The notes under the pieces are model-generated. The model was given only the letters and a program-made list of their open reading frames with translations, ran no database searches and was not told the origin of the DNA. A stretch of DNA of 64,000 nucleotides from Mugil cephalus. Its lineage: Eukaryota > Chordata > Actinopteri > Mugiliformes > Mugilidae. A program made the position numbers and the translations under genes. The stretch lies in contig NC_061777.1 in assembly GCF_022458985.1 (NCBI RefSeq), positions 13,481,668-13,545,667 of the forward strand, written 5' to 3'. Positions 1 through 12,200 of this stretch are shown piece by piece; the first letter of the stretch is position 1, and each line of letters opens with the position of its first letter.

Positions 1-2289
1 CCTCAGCTCGGCCAGCACCCAGATGCCGTTGGTGAGTTTCATGGACTGGTACAACATGTCCTGACCGTCCACTGTACGCTTGGCTATGGTGAAGATGCTG
101 CTACCCTGCAGTTTGTTGGAGGCTGCATCTGTTGTGGGAACATAATCAAACGTTACCATGGCGACCTCTTCATTGTTAAACTAAGCTTTTACAGCTTAGT
201 TATATTTTAGTTATTATTTAATACAGAGAGTCACTCGGTGACTCCTGTCACACTCTCCAGCTGTCTGCTGAAAGAGTCATTAAATGTACCAGACCACAAA
301 GGATTTCTTGTTCCCTTATCATCCCCTAAAATTTCACTGCGGGCTGTCTGTGCAACATAGATACAGTCACTAATTTAGAAGTAACTGTTTCTCTGTAGCC
401 TCTGTCTTGCTGCTGCGCCCCAGCAGGATGTGAAATCCTCTCTTTTTGTTCATGAAGAAGAAATTTAATCTGTGCGGGGAAATCTCCATTAAGCTGTCAT
501 TAGGAATTCTTCTACAGTTCAGCTGCTCTCACACCCGTGTAAAACTAAATTATCACATGTAAATAGGGAGTGCAGCTGATGAGTTCTCATCAAATACAAT
601 TTGCTTCATTAGAGAGTGTCTGATTTTTAAGATTGAGCCGCGGCTCTGTCGGCCCATTTTCACATGTGAAGAAGCTGCAGGACGTGGCTGCACATTGATG
701 CATGTTTGAGGCCATTCTGTGTTTTCTCCATTCATCCCTCTTACCTGAGCTGAGATGGCAGTCTTTGATCTGAAACTGGGACTCGTTGTCATTAGGAATG
801 TCTTTCCATGTAGCGAGGAAAACTTGCCGCTCTGTGGATGAAGAGATGTGATCAGATGTGACCAAACGCAGAGCACACACTGAAATGTTGCTGAAAAACT
901 AGTAAATGTATTTAGTATTTTACTGCCTGACCACTGTACATTAGACAAACAGCGAGAGCTCAGACGACCATGAAACTACCTATAGTTGCGCCGCTATAGA
1001 CCGGTGCTGCTGAGGGTTAAGGTTATGTTTCCCATAATGGACTGAACACCGATCCTCCACTCTCCTCTCTCTCTCACAGTCCAAACATTTATGTGCCGTT
1101 TCTTTATGGCGTGTCAAACAGGAGCCTTTCTGCAACGGTTCTCATCTTGGTCCCATCAATCTGCCTAGTTTTCATTGCATACATCAACCATTCCTACCTT
1201 AATATAATGCACAATCTGCAGATCTGCTTGTGATACCGCATGTATTCATTCATTGTGCCAGTCTCCCTGTCTGTAATACGATGACTATCGCCCCTGGCTC
1301 AGAATAGTGCTTCTATTTATTCTTACAACAGTAACTTTTTTTTCCTCTCCCAGAAATGATATTCTGAACGCTGCATCTACTCATTCTTTTGATCCATTAG
1401 CGATCTTTAATGTATTACTCATCTCCTAGTAGCATGTACTCTTGTTTGTATGCTTTATCCACATACATGAATTAATTCATCTGATATTTTTCTCTTTCTT
1501 TCCGTTCTCCCTATTTTTATTTATTTATTTATTTTTTATCTGTCTACCTTTTCTACCTTTCTAGCGTTATACAGATGGGTCCCACTGGGTCCTGACCAAG
1601 GTTGTTTTTCCTTGTAATTGTCATCTTAGCGTTTCCCTTGTGGGTTTCGGGCTCTGGCTTTTGTAAACCACAGTCTGAATCGTTTTTGACAAATAAAATT
1701 GAACTGAAATATACCCATCTGAAAATAGCCGTAGGGCATTCAGTCAAGCTAAATGTGAACTACATAAAAATGTCCAAGTATTGTGATCCCCCCTCTCCAC
1801 ACGTCGTTTCCTGCTGTGGCTAACGCTCCAGAGCATTAGCTCGCAACCTCTGGCAGCAGTCGTGCTGTTAGACCCATCAGAACGCTCCGCGGGGAGAAAT
1901 GCCAACATGTTTTCAAACAATAAATCGAACAGTGGCGGAAAAACAAATGGGAGAAAGGCCAAAAAAACATGTGGCTGTGCAATCTTGAAGTAATCGCACA
2001 GCACTGAGCAGTGAATGAGTTCAAGCAGGTGGACGGTCACAGAAAACTGCGTCACGCGCCGCTTGACACGCTCAGAACAGACACACGAGCCCTCACTTAA
2101 ACACTGACGTAGCCGTGTGCCGCTGACGTCAGTGGGACTTCAAGTCTTCGGAGTTTAAGACATGCAGCCAAGAAACACTCACCCATCTTGCCGTCCTCTA
2201 CAAACAACATGCTGATGGGGTACTGGCAGCTGAAGTAGAATACGTCAATGTTGTTCTTAACAGCCACCTGTGAGAGTGATTACATCCAA

Positions 2290-2320
<31 letters not shown>

Positions 2321-5300
2321 AAGGGAGCACAACAGGAGGAGAAACAAGACGCAATACATGAGTAATTACTTTTCAAGTGCCCTTCAAGGATTGGCACCGC
2401 CGGGGCATGCGTGCCGCTTACTCTACAATATAAAGTCATTCCAGAATCGCACGCACTCACAAGCACACATGCACACATGGGCCTTAATGGAAAATGGTCT
2501 GCACTTAGATAATGATTTCTAAACTTAGCAGGACAAAGCTCTTTACAAATGCTTCTCATTCAAACGTACTTTTGCGCACGCTGTGCAAAACGCTGGCCTG
2601 CCATGGGAAGCGACTTGGGAGTTCATTGTCTCCCTCAAGGACACTCGAGCATGTGTCAGGGCCGACCCTGCTGTTAGTAAACAACTGCTGGGGTTGTTTG
2701 GGTCCAAAAGGACTGCCACTGCTATTTAGCACTTGTGAGTGCTACGCTGAACGTCTGCAAAGTCTCCCCATAAAATCCACACGAAGTTTCATTGGGGTTG
2801 AGGTCATGTGACTGTGGAGTGAGGACCCTTCAGGTCGTACTTGCAAAGCTTTGTTTTGAAGAATTTTAGGTTTTTCAATGTCTCATTGGTACTTGTAAGT
2901 AATTATGTTCTGGAAGCTTGAGGGACACAGGTGGACACTTGACGCAAGGTTTTACTTGAACAAAAATCCAATGAGCCAATCAAATCCATGGTCTTAATGT
3001 TAGAATATCTTAAAACATTTAAAACCTTTTCAACAATTAAAAGATTACAAGAAAACATGAAAGATTTTCAAAGTGGAGTTTTTGACCCCTCTGTGCTGTA
3101 CATCACAACATCATCTGATCTGATACATATGTTGTTTACTGGCGCTGTCATCATAATGCATTTCCCAGCGAGCACGAGGCTATTTGCCAAAAGACGTCAA
3201 CAAACATCACTTACGAGCTAAATATATCAAACGAACTGTCGGCAAACAGCCTTTTGAAGGTGCTGCACAACAAGATATCAGTAAAGACGAAAACGGGTTA
3301 GGCAGGTGAGGATAGCAGATAATGGTTAAATATAATGTAACGAATAAATGGAAAGAAGACAGGCAAGACTGGAAGGAGAAAAACCCAAAATAATACCTGT
3401 GAAAGGTCTACATAAGAAACCGTGATATAATGGAAACACCTGAAGTAAGAAGCAGCACACAATGACAGTGCTCAACAAAGACGTGCTAAGAGGGGTACAG
3501 CGAGTTCAGCCAGAGGATGAAGCAGAAGAATGGCTCATGAATAATTCATTAGGGCATCTTTTTCTTGGGTGCAGTGCAGGACTGAACAAACGACACAAGC
3601 TCCATCCTGAATGTTGGTAAATTGGAGCTCTATTATAAAGGCTTAGTTAACCAGGAAGAGGTCTGACACCAAATCCTGCTGACAAAAATAAAAAATAAAT
3701 ACCACTGTCTGATAGAGCTGACATATAATTATATGTCTCTTATGTGCTTTGATGAGTTAATCTTCCAGACGACTAGATCTCAACTCTGTGTGGTCCCTCT
3801 TTCGCACAAAACCATATTTTTGTGCTCCTCAGTTTTCTTGCAAACATGATACACGAAAGATATTACAAGCATCTGATTATGAATCATTTTTGTTGAATAA
3901 AATAGTAATTTTTCTTATTTTATTTATGTTTATATCCTTAACTTCCATAAAAAAATAGTAAACTACTATGAATTCATTAGTCAACTGACGGAAGCAGCAA
4001 TTTTGTTTATTTTTGTTCTAATTTTTAACCAAAACAACTTCAGTTCTACCTCATTCATGAATATTTCAAGGTCTTACTAATATTCTACCGTAGTCAGCAT
4101 CTTTGAGATCTGCACTGCTGCTTAGGCAAACGAAACCACGTGAATTTTATTTCACAACGGAAAACCGTGATTTACATTTATAACCATTTTGAATGAATAA
4201 ATTGTTGATTCAGCTCAGCAGACGACAGTAATGGATTTGCTGAGAGATCAAACTGGATGTTTGCAAAGCTAAATTAGTCACTTTAATAAAGTTGTAAAGC
4301 ATTTATTTGTCAGTATAGGGAACACTGTACTATTATTTATTTCTTTACTACAGAGTAACGACACTATAAAGTCCAACAAACCACATGTTTTAAATTTCAA
4401 CTGCTGTGTCCCTGCAGGAGGCCCGATGGACGTCTAGGTATAAATATTACTCCCCTCAAATTTGTCCATTTATGATGAAACTGATTTAACAACTGTGTAC
4501 AAGTGTAAAAAAAAAAAAAAAACTCCCACACATCAGTAGCTTAAAGAGCACTCACAATGATATCTGGGCCATTATCTTCAATCGCGACAAAAATAGCACA
4601 GAATAAGCTCTCAAAATAAAATATTTGGGTATGTGTCAAAACAGACAGTAGTAGCCATCAAAGCAGGGCCTTGAGGCAGCCGAGCAGAAAGGTTAGCAGG
4701 CTGCTGAGGCCAGGAGAAACAAAGGAGCCGTGTGTTGTGAGACCACAAATGACTATGCCCATCTCCATCACCCCCCCTTGACACTCTTATCTTCTCTCTC
4801 CAGCTGCACGCAGCATCCGTTCATCATTCGGCCTAGTTAAAAGAACCAACCGTGATCAAAAACAGACGCTTCTTTTTTTTTCATTTTAATCTTACAAACC
4901 CCCATTACAAGGGCTCCGACGTCTGTTTTATGTTTTAATCCAGTTCTACTCAGCGTGGGAATTCGAGAGTGAGGCTCAATAACAGTGAGGATGCATTACT
5001 AATCGGTTAAGACATATGGTCATGTATTCGGGACAGTTTCCCCCGGAGACACAGTCAGGTACATGCGATAAAACTAAACGGATAAGAAAGTATTGGCAGT
5101 TTTAACTTATATTGGAGCCAATGTGATGTTTCTACAGCCTGACACACAATTTCGATTTTACTATGGGGCGTGTTTCAACTGACACAGAGTAAAAAAAAAA
5201 AAAAAAAGCATGCAAATAGATAGTCCCACAACCAATCAGATTAATAAACGGTTTGTTCTGTAAAAGTTGTTTTCCAGTCAGTATCTTTTACAACAGTTGC

Positions 5301-6220
5301 GATAACACAAACTAAATTTCTTGCTTCTCCACTGCAGCCATTTTTTTTTAAACAATATCTGCAGTGCTCAGATAACATGTACACTACCAGTCAAAAGTCT
5401 GGGCACAGTTTCTCAGTGAACTGAATGAGAATGTGTGTCCAAACTTTTGACTGTTTCTGTTCTGTATATCGCAGCATAAAGTCGGCACAAACGATTTCAT
5501 TGACAAAATCTTGAATTTCCCCCACTACAATTTTGAGGACAGGGTAACTTTAGACTGGCTTCTAGACCAATTTTTCTATTAAATGATCAAAAACAGGACA
5601 CGTCAGAGAAATTCAAGCTTCAGAGTTCATAGAAATCCAAGGTTGATGACTAACAAAAGTTCACATTGTGCTTCTGGTGTTCACTTGACATCCGACAACC
5701 TTTTTTATTGACAGGCTGCATGATTGTCACGAGTGCAGTCGAAGGTCATGAGTCACAAAGAAATAAAATACAGCAGGAAGGTACAGCTCAAGCAAAATAA
5801 ATACCAGTGCCTTCCTGTGTTACTCAGGGGAAGCTAATCGCGTGCATGCGTTACCTGCAGGTTATTGAGAGGCTCCATCTTCATAACAGGCCCCACGGTG
5901 TTGAGGGGAAGAGCCACTTCGATGCTCTGGTTCGGGCTGAGAGGAGTCAGGACCTGGAGCGGACCAGCGGGAGTGAGACCAAAGCTTAAGGGGGAGAAAG
6001 TGGAGAAAACAAAAACGAATGTTACAACACGTGTCGCTGAGTTTGAGCATCTGCTGCTTAGGAAGTGGTCGTACCTGTTTCTGTTGAACTGGATGGCGAA
6101 ATCAGTCATGACGCTCATAGCCTTGTTAGTGAGGGTCATCTCCATTTGGATGACCCCAGAGCGACGGGCAAAGGTGCCTGATATCTCCAGACCCTTGGCC
6201 TTCATGGCTGGAAGCCAAAT
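1..6220 (-). CDS. ap1b1: ap1b1 appendage (ear) domain exons
   Basis: Exons 6075-6220, 5855-5984, 2183-2267, 745-831 and 1-128 encode the C-terminal ear, which binds accessory proteins. Landmarks are [90 protein letters not shown] and the final [11 protein letters not shown]. The 3.6-kb intron 2268-5854 separates two halves of the ear. The exon with the last residues and the stop codon must lie to the left of base 1. Confidence 0.93.
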
Positions 6221-9200
6221 CTGAACAGAGACAGGGTCAGAGATTTTATTTTTAAGCCTCCCACCATATGTTATTTAGTTCTTTCCATGCCCCATCCAGA
6301 TTATTATCATTATTATTATTAAGACTTACTGCTTTGGGAGGGCTGTAGGCTCCCGTGGGCATACCGACTCCACCTCCAAGATCAAACAGGTCGTCCAGAC
6401 CACCGCTGACAGGGGCGCTGAAAGAGGCCGGCATTGCAGCTGGAGGAGGAGCACCAAAACCAGCTCCCATCTGCGGGGGTCACAAAGAAACACGTTACCC
6501 CAAAACACGTCTAATGTCACCCTGAACGCTCAAAGTCAAACCAAGAGTTACACGACATGACTTACAGCTGGACTTCCTCCGAGATCACCACCGAGCTGAA
6601 CACAGGGGGAAAAAAGAATAAAACGTTACTGGTTGTTGCGATGTAGGATAACTTTCTGGAGAGGATGAGAGGGATGGGTGGAGAGGTGCTATGAGGTCCA
6701 GCTGAGTGTCTACTGAATAAATCCATCCGTCAAATAAATATATCATTTGTGGTGGTGAAAAGGTTGAGGGCTCAGTGAACAAAAGCGATTCAACACAGTG
6801 ATAAAGCTAAAGGCTACGGTGCATGAAAAGCAAACTGTCGACCAAAAAGAGTGATCTACAAAAATCTCACCTACACGTATTGGGGGGTGGGTGAGGTGGA
6901 GTGACATACTGCTAGGGACAACTACTGAGAGGACACCATGACACAAGGGATAAAAAGAGGGTGGGGGGGGGGGGGGGGGGGGGGGGGGGTTCTAGGCTGG
7001 TGCTGGCCTTTACTGGTCCAGCCTGGACCGACCTCAGTGGGGCTGTAATCTGGGGGCGATGGGGACTGATGTAGGGGCTGAGGTGACTGAGGAGTGTCCG
7101 TCCGCAGGGGAATGGGCGGCTGATTGAAAGATGAAACAGATTTCAGAGCCCAGAGATAAGCGATGGACTCAAAGACTTAACACCAGCATGCTTACTGTGC
7201 ACGTCATAAAAGATGGTACATGATGAATGAAAATGTCAGACTGACGTGAGCAAAGAAAAAAAACAAAAAAAAAAAAACAGTGATTGAAGTTATCTGCTGT
7301 AAAAAATAAAAGCCTGATATGATTTGCAAATGTTGTGCCCTTGCACTCCATGGTAGTTACCGGCTCAGACTCATCCCCCATCTGCAGGTGCAGCATTGAG
7401 CAAAGAAAAGAAAACATTGACGGGTCAAAGGACAAAAGAAAAGAACCAAAAGACAGAAAAAAATTACAAAGATACATTACCATTACAGGCCCCGAACATT
7501 AACATTAAGCCCACACCTGAAAGCCTTAAGAGCCACACAGTTACATCCAGATAATGTCGAAGACGTACCAGACTGTCCAGTCCTCCTCCGAGAAGGTCCA
7601 TCGCTCCCAGCTGCATGCCTGAGGAGGCTGGTGGTGGAGGTCCAGTGGTGGCGGGAGGCGTCAGGTCGAGGTTGAGAAGATCTCCCAGGAGATCTCCCTG
7701 GGACGGGATGACAGCGGGGGGTGCATCCGTGACTGCAGCAGCAGAACCTGCGTCTGGGCTCTCGACACTCTCACCACTGATGGAAATAAATAGAGAAGCA
7801 GACAAAAGAGAGGAACATCAGTTTGAGTTATGCATTTCATGAATTTACATTTACTTGTTAATTATTTTCAAACTAGACAATCCTGTAGATTAATGAAATC
7901 CCAATTCGTCTTAACGGGGACAAGGGGAGTCCAATAGAAACGCTTTGCACGATTCACTGTTGAAACAAATCCCTTTTTTATCTCACACTCCTTGTTATAC
8001 AGCAGCTCAGTTCACCTTCTGCCTGAAAATGATCCAACATTAGCTCCCTAAACGCTCACTTTTCCTCTGATTGGCAGGCTTTGCAGAAGCCTTCGCTTGT
8101 GAGCACCATCTCATCCTCCTGCTGTTCCTCGAGGTTCCCAAAACAAATGGTAAAATTATAAAATAACACACACTGACTTTCCGAAACATTAGATACACTA
8201 GTGGAAACAAATCCATTCCACTACACCAGCCCCGCTCTAAAGCTTAGCTTCATGTCTGTTATGATATTTAGCTCATGTTGAAACAACATAAGATAGGTAG
8301 TGATTCAATTGTATGATCATTGGGAGGAAGCGGTTTGTGGACCTGTCGAACTGAATTAAACACAAAATTGTTTTTTGTTATGGGGCCTTGCCCCTGACTA
8401 AAACAGGGTTGTCAAAACAATAGAAACATATGTACAACACAATGCAATTTAATAGATAAACCTCAGACTCAGAATGAACAGGTCAGTCAGTTATTTTAAA
8501 CAAACGCTGATTATCATAACCTTAATGAAGCTAAGATTTAACGCAGGACTGTTACATTAGAACGCATTTGTTTTCACTACAGTAACAAATAACCTGGCAA
8601 ATGAGTGGATAGCACAAACAGTACCGTTTCTGTAGCTTAAAAGCATGTAATGCCCATCAAATAAACAGTTTCGTGGGTATGAGTACACGCGTTTTCCTAG
8701 AATAACTCTGATTGATTTTGTGTGCGACGGCTGGGATAGGCTCCAGCAACCCACGCGACCCTAGCGAGGATAAGCGGTAGTAGAAGATGAGATGAGATTT
8801 TTTTTGAGCATGGTCTGCCTGAAGCTTCAGACTGTTTAAAGAAATCTGCGATAAGCTGAGGTCAGCTCGAAACAAAAATAGAAAACAAAGTTGGAAACGT
8901 GCGCTCTGAAACCTGAAATTCCAGATGGCGTGTTGTACGTTTACATCAGTGAATGTCAGCGTTTGAATATATACAAGATATTAAATAAGAAAAAAAATCA
9001 CTAAGGTTCCCTTTCTACTGCTGATACAACTTATCTGTTCAAAAGCAAAATAGGGAACTGGACGCGATAATTTGTATCTGAAGAGAGGAAGGAACAAGAA
9101 ACAGCTGCACAGCTTGATACTGCTGGAAAGCACCACTCAGCAGATTTGAAGGAAAACAGAAAAGCAGAACCGGGGGGATCCGCTTAACTACACAAACCCT

Positions 9201-12200
9201 TTTTGCCGTCAGTGTTAAGAAACAAAGTGCGTGACTCACGATCCGGAACTGCCGGGGAGCCTCTTGTGCTGAACGCCGCGGCTGCCCTCAACGAAGGCGC
9301 TGGGGGGCTTGTGGTACACCGAGGCCAGAGTACCAATGTGGCAGATAAGCTCCTCCAGCAGCGTGGGCTCAATCAGATCCGTCTCCTCGGAGATGAGGGG
9401 CTTTTCGGCCAGGACGACCTCCTTAGCAGCCACAGGGTCTGTGGAGAGCAGGCGCCAGTAGATGTAGCCTCTGTCCCTAAGGTCTGGGTTATCGGAGTCC
9501 TGGAGAAAGGAATGAGGCACAACGATTACTATTTATGGAGTTAGTTTAATAAATATTTAATGTTAGACTCTCTTCTGTCTTAGGCCTGATATGAAAGACT
9601 TAGTTGAGATTCAAACGTATCAAAAAAACCTACTTATCCTGAGGCCAGTGCGAAGATGTGTGTATAATGTATGAAGCAACTCAACACTGTGCATTTGTAT
9701 GAGTGTGGAAAACATTCTCAGTGATGTTTCCTGTTTTAAGGCTCTTTTAAGCAGAGGGACATTTTCACTCCATGACCTTTCCCCTGCAGACACAACATAT
9801 ATCTACACAAACTAGCGTAATACCTTACATAAGGCCTGGAATGGGCTCCATCGTTGTGAAACTTACAACGGACTGCTTTGGCTGAAATTGTGTCAGAGAG
9901 CCTCTGTCTCAACTATCTAACCAGATTTAAGTCCATAGCTGTCAGAGCAATTGTATTAGACTGCATCACAATGAGGTGTTTTTGTATTTTTTTCCATCTT
10001 CATTTACATAAATGAATAAAAAGCAGTGTTTGCTTGAAGGCTTAAATATGCTGGTGTTTTTATCCGTATATGCAGTACAATGTGCAGACAAGATACGGTT
10101 TAATCGGTCCTCGTCAGGCGATATATAATAACACTATAATTATGTGCGGATCTCAATTTTGACAATAAGAGAATTGGCTGGAATGATGTAATTTTATTAA
10201 ATAATATAGCACTAGACTGTTTGCACAAAGCATTAAACCCACTGCAGGTGTTATTAAGGGATTCGTCGGGGGATTTGGAAAAAGCTTCAAATATGGAAAG
10301 AACCATCTGACAAACTAAAAGGACAAAGATGCGGGTGGAGGGTTCAGACAAGCAGAGAGCACAGGGAGGACTGTCAAATATCTGATGACAGAGAAGGTGG
10401 CAGGAAAATAGAATATACAGTATAAGCCAAACTGTTTTTCTTTTTTCTTTTTCGGTTGTTCTCACCTGCGTGGCTAGGCTTAGCACCTGCTGTACCAGCT
10501 CCTGGGTCTCTGTAGGCTTTTTCAGGAACAGCTTGACAATCGCAGTCAGTAGTTGCAACTGCACCTGGAGGTCAAAGAGAGTATGTTACCACTCATACAC
10601 TGTTTTAAAAATTCAATTAGCATTATACAGTTGGGCCAGAACTTAATACTGCAGCTTAATTAACTTATCTTTCAGCGCAGCTCTGCACTGAACCATAATT
10701 AACACAAAGCAAATAAACAAGGTTTAAACTCATTTTGGTTTTCTGTGGGAATCAAACCCTGCTAAATATTTACAGTCATATTTGCTGTTAACAAACAACA
10801 CAGAAGGGATGATTTTTATGCATAAAACTTATCTTTTTATAAAACTCACTTAATGTACTAAGAAAAGCCTCTTTAGGCTCAGTCAATTACTTAGCGGAAG
10901 ACATTTAACCAAGCAAAGCAAATGTTTCTGGAAACAGGCCCCTGAGTGATTCAGGAATCACAGCGTCTTCCCATTAACCATCGTTAGTGACAGTGAAGGG
11001 AGAAAAAAAAGTTTCTCTCTTGCACCTCAATTTGTCAGGTGAATAAAACCTGTTCTGTAACTCCTTTCTCTGTGCTCCACAGCAGCTGAACAATGGTTTG
11101 AATTATTTCCTACTACAAACTGTGTTGCTTACTGCCAGCGCCGACAACAAATTATTCGTCTGGCTACCGGTGCATATTGACTTTTTCCAAACAAAAATCT
11201 CCCCCACATACCTGAGTGCTTTCGTCGTGGAAACCCTCCAAAAAGCTCTCCAGCAGCTCGTCAGCATTGTCGATGCGCTCGGCGTACTCTCCCACGATCC
11301 AGATCATGGCAGCGCGTGCCTCCGGCTCATCCAGGGAGTCCAGGTTTTCACACAGAGTGGCAATCACACTCTCGTACCTGGTAAAGGCACAAAATATGAC
11401 ATGCACTGAAATTAATAATAAAAAAAAAAAACAGACAAAAAAATAAATCGCATAATACAAATTACTGTAATTTACTGAATCTGAAATACAAGCCGACAGA
11501 AATCTGACCACGTCTGGCTTATAAAACAAGTTACTTTCACATTCAACAGAAGGAGAACAGTATTAGCATTCACTTCATGTCTCATGTTTTTGGCAGCCTG
11601 ACAACTGCAAACTCATTATTTACTCTCCTTTTTCGTCTGGTTTGTTTTCTGCATAAGATGCTCAAACATGTTTTCTGTTTTCTGCCTGATCAGAAAAAAA
11701 AAAAAAAAAAGCTTCATAACAACCTGTTCCAATTACTTAACCATGATATGCCAAGGCCAAATATGTCTAATTGACTGAAAAGGGACAAGTCTGACTGGGC
11801 AGTGACTCATACAGCTCAAGGAAACTGAGCAGGAAGTTTTGCAAAGCTGCTCCCTTGGAGGCTCATGACTCTAGGACGATGGGTTAGTGCTGTGTGGGAG
11901 AGGTTTTTGTCAAACACATGAATCAACTCTGTTGGATCCACAGGAGAACGCACGCTCCAGCCAAATCAGCCTGACCTTTGGGCAGCTGCAATCAAGGCAG
12001 GGTGTTCAGTGCTGTCCAACACAAGCAGCTTTTCTTATTGGAAGGATAGTTTATCAGTTTTTTTGTGTAACGAGCTTTCGCTTTACCCATTTAAAAATCA
12101 AGAGAAAATAAATGATGTCTGTTTGTGCATAATGTAATAGTGTAACTCCTTAATGTTAACGTTGCTTTCACGTCAAAGGTCATATAATGTAATTTAGCCG

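Noticed and set aside
3085..3130. Possible C/D-box snoRNA in an ap1b1 intron (a C-box-like GATGATG on the minus strand)
   Set aside because: No D box or terminal stem at a suitable distance. I cannot support an RNA gene.
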